Assembly (NCBI GenBank): GCA_000320545.1
Contig: ADNK01000060.1
Span: 25,001 to 67,739 of the forward strand
Reading direction: 5' to 3'
Length of the DNA stretch: 42,739 nt
Origin: Bigelowiella natans CCMP2755
Taxonomy: Eukaryota > Cercozoa > Chlorarachniophyceae
The translations under genes and the position numbers were made by a program. The notes beneath the pieces are model-generated. The model was not told where the DNA came from, did not search any database, and saw only the letters and a program-made list of their open reading frames with translations. Shown piece after piece: positions 1 through 10,938 of this stretch (position 1 is its first letter; each line of letters opens with the position of its first letter).

Positions 1-191
1 AATGGGCAGGAAGAGTCGAAATAGATCATTTTGTGGTAGTTATTTATGATGAACATTACTAATGTTAGTCTCGTAAAAAAAAACAGACACCATGCTTAAA
101 TACGTGCATCATTCCCCCTCTTTATCAGCACTCTATAGGTGTTTGTTGCTATTGCCTAGATATTTCAGAAGATTTAGAACTTATTTGTTAC

Positions 192-408
192 TTGAAGAAA
201 TCGCGGGGTGGGAAATTTTGAGTCCGGTCCTGTATCACAGAGAAACGGAAAAAAGAGAAAGAAATAGCAACGAAGGTAAGACGAAGAAGAAGAAGGAGAA
301 CGAGAGGGGGAGGAGGATATAGTGACATAACAACCCAACGATGATACGCATGATGTATCGGGACTGATTTCGTCATTAAATAGTACTTACTGTTGTTGTT
401 GGTTCAAC

Positions 409-448
<40 letters not shown>

Positions 449-1453
449 CAAGAGATTTTTGTAGCATGTAGTCGGAGCGGAAAAGACCCAGTGTAACTGC
501 AATTGTAGTAGTAGTAGTGGTAGGATGTTTGTTGAATATTTAGGTACACGCATACATACATACATACATACATACATACTATATTCCCCACATCCATCAT
601 AACTTTTACACGAAACAGGTCATCTGTATTGTTATCGCTGCTGCTGCTGATTCTGGTGGTGGTGGTGGCGGTTACGGTAAATTTTGTACAGATAATCCGT
701 ATTTCTTTATAACTATTTCATCTGTTGTTGTTGTTGCTGCTGCTGCTGTTGCTATTGTTGTTGTTGTTGTTGTTGTTGTTGTAGTTGGTCGTGGTGGTGT
801 AAAGCATCCTTCATACTGTTTTGTTTCCTGTCTCCTTGATTTCGAACCTCACTCAAGATCTCCAAAAGCTGTGGTACAGGAGAATGCAGGAGAATGCATG
901 ATAATTCAGAATATTGTCGTTCGAAATAGATAATGATGATGACGATGATGATGATGATGGTGATAATGATGACTACCCCTTTTGTGTAGTTATCATTCTT
1001 GCTGACATCGACCAGCACGTCTTCGAGGTAACTTGGATGCCGAGCGATCTATGTTTGATATTTGATGGGGTTTGTATGTGTGTTTATCCCAAGTGTATGT
1101 GTATGTGTGTGAATGTGTGTGTGTGGCTTCTATGCGGAGAATAGGTAGATCGTTATCGCAAAAACTATTAGAAGAAACAGACAGACCCCTTCTTTCCCGA
1201 TGCAAACGAACACTTTGCAGTTGTTTCACATGTGAGATGTGACACCAACAAGCAAAAATAGAGACTGCTACTACCCTTCACCTTGTCAATTAACGAGCTG
1301 AATACTGCTGCGATATCGGTTGCTTGCTGTCATAATTGATGTATATAGTTAAAATCTATATAAAATATACACATCACCATGACGAATGTTTTGGGGGACC
1401 TGCCTCGAATGATATACACCATTTTAAACATAGCTGTTGCTTCTTCGTGATAA

Positions 1454-1496
<43 letters not shown>

Positions 1497-1920
1497 CCTT
1501 CTTCTTCTTCTTCTGTTACTACTACCTTAAAAGCCTTCCTTGGAAGTATCGCTGGTAATAAAGTAATGGGTGCGTGGACAAAGCTTTGTGATCCTGTCTT
1601 CTCTCGCATTACGAGTCCGTTGCACATGGCGTAGTCTATTGCTTCCTCACGGATGCGTAGGAGCAACTCCTCGTCGCTGAAGATTGTCTTTTCGTAATTA
1701 GTCCGGTTGTTCGTGGGGTATAAGACTGCACCATCTCCAGAACATAATGGTCTCTTTCTCTGATTTACACATAATGTGGATTAGTATCGCTGTTGCAGGG
1801 TCGTTGATCAGCGAAGGCAACCTTGCGCAATAAGAAGTATACCCCCCCGAGGGCAACGGCTCCAGCAGCTACGGCAGCAGCCGTTTTGTATAGATTCTTT
1901 GGATCAGGTGGACAAGCCAT
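192..1920 (-). CDS. GSS: Glutathione synthetase, N-terminal part (gene continues past left edge)
   Basis: ATP-dependent ligation of gamma-glutamylcysteine and glycine to glutathione. Exons read on the minus strand: 1920 to about 1800 (ATG in a GGACCATGG context); an exon ending at 1526; 1048-977; 868-817; 496-449; 229-192. From the second exon on, phases close exactly. Family signatures appear in order: EEAIDYAMCNGLVMR and VHAPITLLP (helix and strand at the N-terminus), VLVDVSKND, LLEILSEVRNQG, LGLFRSDYM (the conserved LGxxRSDYM block), then FPTPRFLQ, which precedes the family's EINTI motif. That motif is not in the window, so the rest lies to the left. The first exon encodes an Ala-rich hydrophobic segment (residues about 13-31) not usual in the enzyme, suggesting a membrane anchor or organelle signal. 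The exon 1/2 junction is not resolved: an 83-nt intron (donor GTATAC) or a 62-nt intron (donor GTTGCC, containing TACTAAT) both fit the phase. Confidence 0.85.
414..449. repeat. (CTA)n microsatellite at a 5' splice site
   Basis: About a dozen perfect CTA units. On the minus strand they read (GTA)n and begin exactly at the donor of the glutathione synthetase exon that ends at 449, so the GT of the splice site is the first unit of the array. Confidence 0.95.
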
Positions 1921-2103
1921 GGTCCTTCTCAGGGTGGGGAAAGTAGGAAGACTCGGAACCCAAATTCAGTTGTTCTTTATTTAATTTATCGCCTTTCATC
2001 ACACAGTTGTCGCAACGGTTAAATACAAATCATTTCTATGGAAATAACTGGGCTGTGTGATCTCCTAGAATATTTCATTTTTGCTGAAAATCCCTTCGGT
2101 TTT

Positions 2104-2423
2104 TCATGATGAATAGATTGAAGTTCCAGCCACCTCCCACTGGATCTCTTGCATTTTTGGCACGTTACGTGGAACACTTTCTCCTGCTTTGCGTGAACTT
2201 TTCAGATCCATTTCGTAAGATGTTTTCAAAATATTTTCGCTCATTTTTTTACCATTCGAGGCATCTACCTCTGTCTTATCTCTAATTTGCAACTCATTTA
2301 CTCAGAATAAAAGCTTTTGAACGGAGAGATTTCGTTTTGGGTTGGAACGTATTCGGGTAAAACACGTTGGATTTTGACCAGAAATTAAAATAGTACCTTG
2401 TCAAAAAGTGTAAAAATCCACAT
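2104..2423 (-). CDS. Possible two-exon small protein, unknown
   Basis: ATG at 2423 opens a 9-codon exon (2423-2397, reading MWIFTLFDK) with a GTACTA donor. A second exon from 2292 to the TGA at 2104 joins in phase 0, giving about 71 residues. The second exon is polar and charged (SENILKTSYEMDLKSSRKAG) and does not look like repeat-derived reading frame. No family recognised. Spacing: 180 bp upstream of the glutathione synthetase start, same strand. The acceptor (AATGAG) is poor, and the protein could instead be the last exon of something longer starting in 2430-3190, where I see no clear exon. Confidence 0.25.
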
Positions 2424-3198
2424 GTTTTCAAGAAAGTTTAGATGAATCCCGGTTTTCCCTTCGGCGTGTTTTCTTGTTGTTAACCAATCACCCAGCCAAA
2501 ATACGTCGTCTCCTGTAAAATTGGACTCAAATGCAGGCTATCTTTCCCACATTTCTTCTCGGCATCTAGATTTCCTGGAATTTACGAGAGTGGTGTGTCT
2601 GTGCCTTTTTTGGGACTGATTGATCGACGTTGCGTTCCACACACTTAAGGACAGTTTACTAGTTGCAGCATATTTAAGGTATACGACAATAAAATTATTA
2701 CTTTCGTAAAATAAATGTCTTCTATTTTGGGATTTAGCTACTGCTGAAAAGCGATACTTACATCTTCAGATTTGGAAAAAAAGAGAATAAGATGGAGGAA
2801 GGCAGGGCTAACCAAGGTTCCTCCCCCCCCCCTTCTCTGTGAATAGTTTCTCAGAAAAAAATTGTAATTGAGAGCTGTAACAACATAACTATGTTTAAAT
2901 CCGCCATCGGATATGGGGATATGCATGGAGCCTTCAAAATCCATGAGAAAGGAAGCGTGGATACAATTACTCTCTCTGAGTCCCGTTTTGGCTCAATTTT
3001 TTTTAAGCGCACCTTTAAAATTAGGGGAGGATGATAGTGATTTGAACTTAATATTTGTGCTTTCACTATTACACAAAGAGATCCTTAGTCTTAACTTTGT
3101 GAGAACATGCCCCCTAGATAGTCTTTCTGAGAAGTGAATGAATAATGTCGACGATACTCACGATACAAAAATAATTTTCAGCGGAAAGCTCCGGACTA
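2424..3198. other. Spacer, no gene seen
   Basis: AT-rich sequence with short overlapping frames on both strands, none with family similarity. It ends in a TTTTCAG acceptor-like site at 3175-3181, just upstream of the next gene's ATG, so that gene may have a 5' UTR intron here. Confidence 0.5.
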
Positions 3199-4516
3199 AT
3201 GTCTTATCAGAAATCCCAGGAGCAAAAATCCGGTTCTCGATCTGTTCGATCCGCAGTGCCGAAGGGATTCTTTGCTACATACAAGTAAGTGTCATGTACT
3301 GTCTTCTTTTCCTCCAAAAATCTAATGCAATACACTATTTTCAAACCCTGGTCATCCCCCTCATTAACATATTTTGTCTTGATATTCTGTTGAAATTCGA
3401 TCGTATCTCTAACTCTCTATGATATTATTTAACTAAAACTCTGTTTTATGCAGATACAGCCTTATGGCTGCAATGGGAGTAGTAGTCTTCGTCGCATGCT
3501 GCTCCATGAAGGGGAGCGCGGAAACAGCTGGCCTTACCGCAGCTATGTACGATGACATTCCTCCACCACCAGCAGACCCAAATGCACCTCCTCCCCCTCC
3601 TGCTGATCCAAGTGTTCCTCCTCCTCCACCACCTGCGCCTGACGCTCCACCTCCTCCACCACCAACTGGGGTGAGCTATCTTTAATTAAAGAAAATCGCG
3701 AGGACTAGAAGTTAAAATGAAAACCTGTTGCCACAAACTTGATTACAACCTAATCTTCCTCTTCCTATATCCCAAAAAAATGTATGCAATACCTCCAGCC
3801 TGCTCCTCCTGGACCTCCTCCCCTCACAGCATGCCAGACCGGTATGGTTGCCGATGCTGATGAAGTTCCGGACACTGACAATGAGTAAGAATTTATTCCG
3901 ATTTTACGTGTTTAACTTTTTCTAAAAGAAACTATTATTTTTTAAAACCCTTCCCTTTACTGGCTAAAATTCTCTCGATGACGAGTGTCTACATATTCAT
4001 CGTTAACAACCAACAAACATCGAGAACGTGAATTCATCAAATTGCACACATGTGAGACTTGAAAGGGGGGGATGAGAGGGAGAGTGAGAGATGGGGGAGA
4101 AGGGGCGGCCAGACTCGTTTTGTTGTAAATTTTAGGTTTCACAGACCAGCAATGGTTCGTTAAAACTGTCAAATGCTGATTGAATCTCTCACACCACCAT
4201 TAGAATGAAGGCTTGCTACCTAATTTGTGACAACGCTGATGGAGCGACACCTTGCGATGTTGACACTTGCAAGAGTGCATGCTGGTTCGGAAACGACTTT
4301 TGCTACAACAGCTGCGTAGGAGGCTGCCAATTCCAAGCTGTTGGCCTCAACAACGGGTCTCGCATGGCATGTGATGGGCAGGTTTGCTACTCTGGATGCT
4401 CCTACCAGTGCCAGAAACAATGCAACTGCGGCGTACAGAAAGATGGTCATTGCCACAAGGAGCCTACCAACTGTATGCTCGACGAATCCATCCCTGGTAT
4501 GTATTCATTCGCGTTC

Positions 4517-4558
<42 letters not shown>

Positions 4559-5417
4559 ATGTGGTGCGGGAGAGGGATAGAAAGAGAATTCCTGTGCTGG
4601 TTGCAGTGTTTGAAGGTGCTCGGTTCATAGTCACAGTTATCGACATCCTCATCATCATCGGAAATTTTGTCGCGAGTCTAGTTCCCATAGAAGACATAGA
4701 TATTTTTAATTATTCTTTCTTCCTTTCTAGGCTCGCTGATTGGAGCTACTGTAAACTACATCTGTAGCAAGGGCCCCTCAGAAGTTAGGGTAATTGCACT
4801 CTCTCTTTCACCCATTTTCCTCTTCACATCTGCTGCTTCGAGATAGCACGTCTTTCTAAGACAGACATATATGTCAGTACCCCCTGATTTCGTCCTCCTG
4901 CCTAAATTTTTTTCTCTTTCCTCCTCCTCCTCCTCTATCAGGCTTTGTGCGGAAAGAAGGCAAAGCTTTCTGCTGGGTGTCAAACTGGATTTGGATTCGC
5001 TGTGGCATTGGCTTCGTACTACTACTCGTACACTATGTCGAACGTACCGCAAACCACTCCTGGAGGAATTAGCGCCGTTGCGGTAATGATAGCAATTGAG
5101 CGTGATGTATTAATAATATTATTACAGGATGAATGTGGATGCGGATAATCCGTTCCTTTCTATTCTCTTGCGATTTTAAATTTTGTTTGTAAGTAAAGTA
5201 GTCTTGGATAAGATAAGATTGGGATGATGGTTGGGGAGTGAAGAAAGAGAGAGAGAGAGAGTACCCTTTCCAATAATACTGATGACCCTCTCGTTTGTTA
5301 TGTCTTTGCTATATTGTTCAGTCCGCTTGTGACTTCAATGGATTTGGTTTCATCAAGCATGGAGCACAGCACCCTTGCCAAATGAACTACAAAGGCTACG
5401 CTGGAAAACTTCAATAA
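3199..5417 (+). CDS. Proline-rich, cysteine-rich membrane-anchored or secreted protein; two possible 3' ends
   Basis: Not a family I recognise. Exons: 3199-3284, 3454-3670, 3799-3884, 4204-4496, 4731-4789, 4942-5082, then either 5128-5148 (DECGCG, stop) or 5322-5417 (31 residues, stop). All junctions are GT-AG and all phases close, giving 300 or 325 residues. Layout: basic Ser/Lys-rich N-terminus; one hydrophobic stretch (MAAMGVVVFVACC, about residues 32-46) acting as signal peptide or anchor; a Pro-rich region with PPPP blocks (about 65-110); an acidic linker; then exon 4204-4496 with 16 cysteines in about 97 codons (CYSGCSYQCQKQCNCG), consistent with a disulfide-rich extracellular module; then a Gly/Tyr-rich tail (GFGFAVALASYYYSY). 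Such architecture suits a wall, scale or surface protein, but that is inference. Intron 4497-4730 carries a (TG)n array. Confidence 0.7.
4520..4555. repeat. (TG)n microsatellite in intron
   Basis: Perfect TG array starting about 24 nt after the donor of the cysteine-rich exon; intronic, so it does not alter the protein. Confidence 0.95.
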
Positions 5418-5454
5418 ACAACAAATGCCACAATCGTTGTGGGAGTTGTTGCAG

Positions 5455-5485
<31 letters not shown>

Positions 5486-6457
5486 AACTACTACCACCCA
5501 TAGACAACAAATAGTCATGGTGGTAGTAATGATATCATAAAAAGATGATTAAGGTGGTGTTGGTACTTAATCTGCGAGCAGTTCCGCACTCACGGGACTG
5601 TAGACAGTGATCAGAGTAGTAACTGGTGTGAACTTATTTGAGGGAATTTCTAATGTGTGTCGTTGGGAGAGAGGGAGACGATCAATTTCAAGCCCACATA
5701 TGTGCGTGCAAAATATAAGCGGTGCACACGATATGTTTGAAGAAGAATCTTGTTTATTTTTTTTAGCGTAGTTACTAGTCAAAACTGCATATGTAGTGCG
5801 GACATATTTGCATACATTTCTATATTTACGACATGCATATTACAAACGTACCATATGTTGTAGAAGGTGATAATATACAGTACAGTCACAGAATGTAATG
5901 CGGCATAATTACATACATGCCTTGCGATGATTGCACCCTTACTTGCATACTGCATACGTGATGAGCGACACAGCTAGACAGCCTAGCTATAGCTAGTAGC
6001 ACTAGAGTATGGGCAGTAATTTATATTTTTGCGCGGCGCGGTCACCCTCTCTAGCTCAATCAAGAAGCATGGTGCAATGCATACTTCATGCAATATATGC
6101 TAGCTTGCAGCCTATGCCAGCGCGGTCAGTACGTAAGCTGTCAAGCTGTCTCTCGCAATCAATCATGACGGTGTGTTTACGTGATGTAAATGTGCGTGCT
6201 CTTCTACTGCCATGCGTGCACTGATATATGTGCGTACATGTATAGCATCGCCGATAGCGAGAGCTAGCTAGCTAGACGAGTTATTTTGGTCAATTTTGCA
6301 TACAGATACTGGTCGATGTGTCTAGCTAGCTAGCTAGGCATGAGAGACTCCGCGTGTTACAGTATAAGCACGTTGTGCTTATATGCTTGCCACGATCAGC
6401 TGTGCATTGCATCAATGCGTGTACAAGCAGCCGGAAAAATGCTGAAGCGATGACTTA
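5418..6457. other. Spacer with CTA array and GCTAGC/GCATGC-rich tract
   Basis: Holds a (CTA)n array at about 5456-5485. From about 5770 to 6400 there is unusual palindrome-rich sequence with many GCTAGC, CATGCA and TGCATG words (for example runs of AGCTAGCTAGCTAG near 6260 and 6320). No coding frame with family similarity. Texture resembles the decayed repeat tract at 31200-32200. Confidence 0.5.
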
Positions 6458-7500
6458 TCACTCTTTCTTATCAGATTTCTTCTTCTTCTTTTTCTTCTTC
6501 TTTTTCTTAGCAGAGCTGTCATCATCTTCCCTATTCTTTTCCTTTTTTTTCTTCTTCTTTTTCTTCGCCGGCTTGGAAGAAGATGAAGAGGCAGCTGAGA
6601 AATATAGACCCGATTAGGAAGAAGTCGATTGCAAAAGAGAATAATGGCAACGCCAAGTGACACAGTTGAATAATAGACAGAGAGAGAGACAGATATCACC
6701 ATAACGATACTTCTTTTCTACTTCTACTGTTGACTCACATGGCAACTCTTTAAATTCACTGAACTCGCCGTATCCACCTTATAATAATACGACGATATTA
6801 CCAAGTTAGACTCAAATTCACAAGGACGATAATGGTGATGATGATGATGGTGATGATAATGATGATAACAATAATCGCAGCTTACATGTAGATTATTATA
6901 TCTTATTTCAAAATGATTGGATGGATACAAGTTCCAAAGTATTCGTCTTCTTTTCCCCTTCATAATTAATGTATAAGACCGACCTGTTGCTCCTCCTCCT
7001 CCTCCTCCTCCTCCTCCTCCTCCTTCTCCACCTGCATCAGCTCCGTCGTCGTCGTCGTCGTCATCTTCTTCATATCGGCTCTTGCTTATCATTGGCTGCT
7101 GCTTTGGGGCATCATCGTCATCATTGTCGCTTTCAGGTTGTAGTTGTTGGGAAAATCTTGACGACGATCTCCCTTTTCTATCATCCTCATTATCTCTATC
7201 GATATCGTCGTCGTCGTCGTCATCATTATCGGAGTAGAATCCTTTAAGAGCGTTACCATCTCCGAGCTTTTCGTTGTGTGTTTTTGCCTGGATCATCATC
7301 ATCATCATGACCATCATCGTCATTTGTCGTTGTAGTGGTTGATATTCACATGCTACTATCAAAAGAGACGCTACTAATTGAATGTGGAGAATGAGGAAAA
7401 GGCAGATGAAAGAGACAACAAAGAGGGAAATGACCAAAACATCTCAGTGCCACTGGCACACACGCACGCACACACACGGAGCTGAAGGGTAGTTAGCAAT

Positions 7501-7534
<34 letters not shown>

Positions 7535-7561
7535 CATTCATTTGTCGCTACCACCACCACC

Positions 7562-7592
<31 letters not shown>

Positions 7593-10256
7593 GCAGCAGC
7601 AGCAGCAGCACAGAAGCAGTCCAGACTGACACACTACTACTCTTTATGTTCACTGCTATTCCTCCTCCTACTACTCCTACTACTACTACTACTAGTGCTG
7701 GTGTTTACTACTACTATAGTCACACACCACTGCTTGCTGCTGATCTGGTGAAAAATTGTCGAGATCATCGTCTTCGCCATCATCATCGTCACCACCACCA
7801 CCACCATTATTATGATTAGTTTTTTTATTGTCATTGGATTCTTCCTTGTGTCCTACTCCCCCAGGAGGAGCAGCATATTTGAGGGCCCCACCACCGCCAT
7901 CATCATCGTTATCGTGATCATCCCCTTCGTGCAACCTCTGCACTGAAGATGTTATCGTGTCTGCTCGATGTTGCTCTGCATCTTCGAGATCATCATCGTC
8001 GTCTTCGTGATACTTGTCATCATCGTCATCATCATCGGCAGTTGGTGATGGGTACTTGAGCACTTCTTCCCTCTTGTTGATTGTTCATTGAATCCGTTGT
8101 TGTAGTCATCATCACGCCAGGAATAGAGAATAAATCATGATCAAATTAAAAGTAGTATTACACAAAACAATTACAATCAGAATAACCTGCTGTATTATGA
8201 TGATAAATGTAGTGTTAGTAGTAGTATTCGTAGTAGTAGTTTTAGTAGTAGTAGTAGTAGTAGTAGTACCCATCAATCCCCTTCCACTGCTAGATAAAGG
8301 ATAATCTACTACTAACTACTACTGCTACTGCTACTACTACTACTACTACTACTACTACGACGATGACGACGATGATGGTAGTAACAACCTCCACTCCATG
8401 CCCGCGCTCCTCCTCGTCGTCGTTGTCATCATCAGCACCGTCCTTCTTCTCAGTATTTTGTTTGTTCTTTGACATCGCTGCGTAGGCATTGGTTTGGATT
8501 GCTTCATGCTCCTCCTAAGCAGCAGCAGCAAGCATATTCCCAAACAGGTTACCACAAACAATCAATACTCATTCGCACAAACAAGTACCAGCCACCAACC
8601 GCTGGGGGGGGATCAATCATAACGTAACTATTAAAAGATAAATACTACTCTAACTACATCTCATGCTACTACTGCACTACCAACCAATGCATCATCGTCG
8701 TCTTCGTCGTCATCAATAGCTTTGATATACTCATCATCGTCATCAACATTTCCATCTTGATCGTCGTCATCATCCGCCTCAAAAGGTGCTGTCTCTTGCT
8801 CTCTCTGATTGCCTGCAGCATGTGTACAATATTCAGCATTCTTCGATGGTAATGACTGGTATGGTAGATGTAGCTTATATCTACATCTATTTTTTCCTGA
8901 TAATCAAGCTGTTACTTGATATTTCTTTCCTCTCCTTTCTTCCATGCGTGTATGTTCAAGTATGATGATGTCGTTAGCAGTGTATCTTTCTACCATCATC
9001 ATTACCATGATCTTCGTCGTCATCGTCCTCGCCAAAGAATCCTGCTGCCAGCTCTCCAGGATTGAAGTTATCAAGGTCATCATCATCACCATTCTGATTC
9101 TTATGACGATGATGAGTAGCTGGTTGCTGCTTCTTCCGAGTAGTAGGCTATAATGATATCGATGATAACAATTGCATCATTATTCTTACGATGACCAACA
9201 ATATAATGTTACCGATCATATTCATTTTATTGTTATCTCTTAATTCTTCTCTCTCTCTCTCTCTCTCTCTCTCTGCTATACATTTGTCTTCGGCTTTGCA
9301 TTGGTGATCTTAAGCCCTCCTCCTCCTCCTCTATCCCCGTCGTTCTTGGCAGGCGATGGAGTCTTCCTAGTCGTATTTCTTGGGACATTTTCCCAATCAT
9401 TAGTAGCATTAGTTCCTCGACGCTGTGCCGCTCCTTTATTCTCCTCCTCCTCCCTCTCCTTCTTCCCCTGGGTTGATGCTGTTATTATCTTCTTCTTCAA
9501 ACCTTTCATCATAATCATCATCAGGTTGTTATGGTGTTTGTTCAATGCAGCAGGAGGAGGAGGAGGAGGGCAACTTAGTACGAGGAGGATATGATGTAGC
9601 ACTGCTGCATATTTAATAAAAAGGAGGATGAAAAAGTGCGTCGTCTACTTCTGACAACGCAGATAGGGAGGATGCGTTAGTATTATCATCATTCAAAAAC
9701 TGAATCACTGCTACTACTACTACCTGGCTGCTGCGACTTTGGTATAGGTCCTTGGGCAGGTATTGGTGGCCGGTTTGCAAGCGCCATTTGCATGTTTACT
9801 AACTGAAGTTCATAGGAATTTTAACGATATTAACAATGATAATAATGAGCACATCTCCATCATCCATTTTCATAATCAACATCATCATCACTCAAAATAC
9901 ATTACAACTCTCAGAGCTATTATTACCTTTAAGTAGCTCTCGTAATCTTGTTCTTGAACAAGTTGCGCCTTGAAACAAGAAAAACCAGTCACATGATTAA
10001 GATGGATTGATTACTACTTATAATGATGATATCGAAACTAGCAGAAATCATACGAAGGTACGTACGACTTCTAGCACAACAAAAGGCAAACACTATTCCC
10101 TGCGAAAACAAGAAGAAAAATTTATATCATCTTGTCCTCAATGAATAATAACAAGTGTTCAACTATGATGGTGATGATGATGAGAAGGAGGAGGAGGGGA
10201 ATAACCTCGTGCTGTGCGGTTTTGAGCTCCTGCGTCGCTCTTTCTAATTCATGCTG

Positions 10257-10300
<44 letters not shown>

Positions 10301-10906
10301 ACATCAATGCATGCACAATTATCGGTCTCACATAATATTGTTGGGGCTGCTGCTGCTGATGGTGGTGGTGGTGGTATTGCTGCAATGAACAACATCATAA
10401 GATGCATTATTCTTCGTGGTGCTCGCTACCTTGAGAGAATCCTGCTTGAGGAGCAAGAAGGGGATATTGAGCCAATTGTACAGCTGTTTCAGACCGTACC
10501 CATTCATCATGCAGCATTCGATGTAGTTCACGTTGCCTTCGCATGACCGAAGAAAATTCTCGATCTGCACCTCCGTTACTGATAATAACACCCGTAAATT
10601 AATAATGACACGCACACGCACACGCACACGCACACAGATAATGCGTACCACAATCAAGACCATCTTCACTACTTTGTTTTTATAAATTGCTTCTCTTTAA
10701 TGTGGTGTTTGCACAATGCAACAACCTTCTCTCCTTGTGTGCAAATCACGGAAGTTGGCCATCAGCAATATCTGGCAGCCTTGAGGAGTTTTCTTGAGCT
10801 CCTCTTTGACGTAGTCGAATGTCCATTTTCTCGTCGGGTCCATTAACTAAGCAAGAGAAGATCATCATTTCGTGAAAAAAATCGAAGCTGCTAGTATTAT
10901 CATATG

Positions 10907-10938
<32 letters not shown>

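Noticed and set aside
412-448. Regular short repeats suggesting a CRISPR-like array
   Set aside because: They are simple trinucleotide microsatellites without spacers, in a eukaryotic genome.
6724-8063. Long acidic, Gly-rich and Met/Val-run open frames on both strands
   Set aside because: Most are frames through trinucleotide arrays. Only the parts that join by splice sites and phase to the RABL6-like gene were kept.
10040-10101. Possible extra RABL6-like exon reading GIVFAFCCARS
   Set aside because: The exons on either side join to each other in phase 0 and match the family without it; including it breaks the frame.
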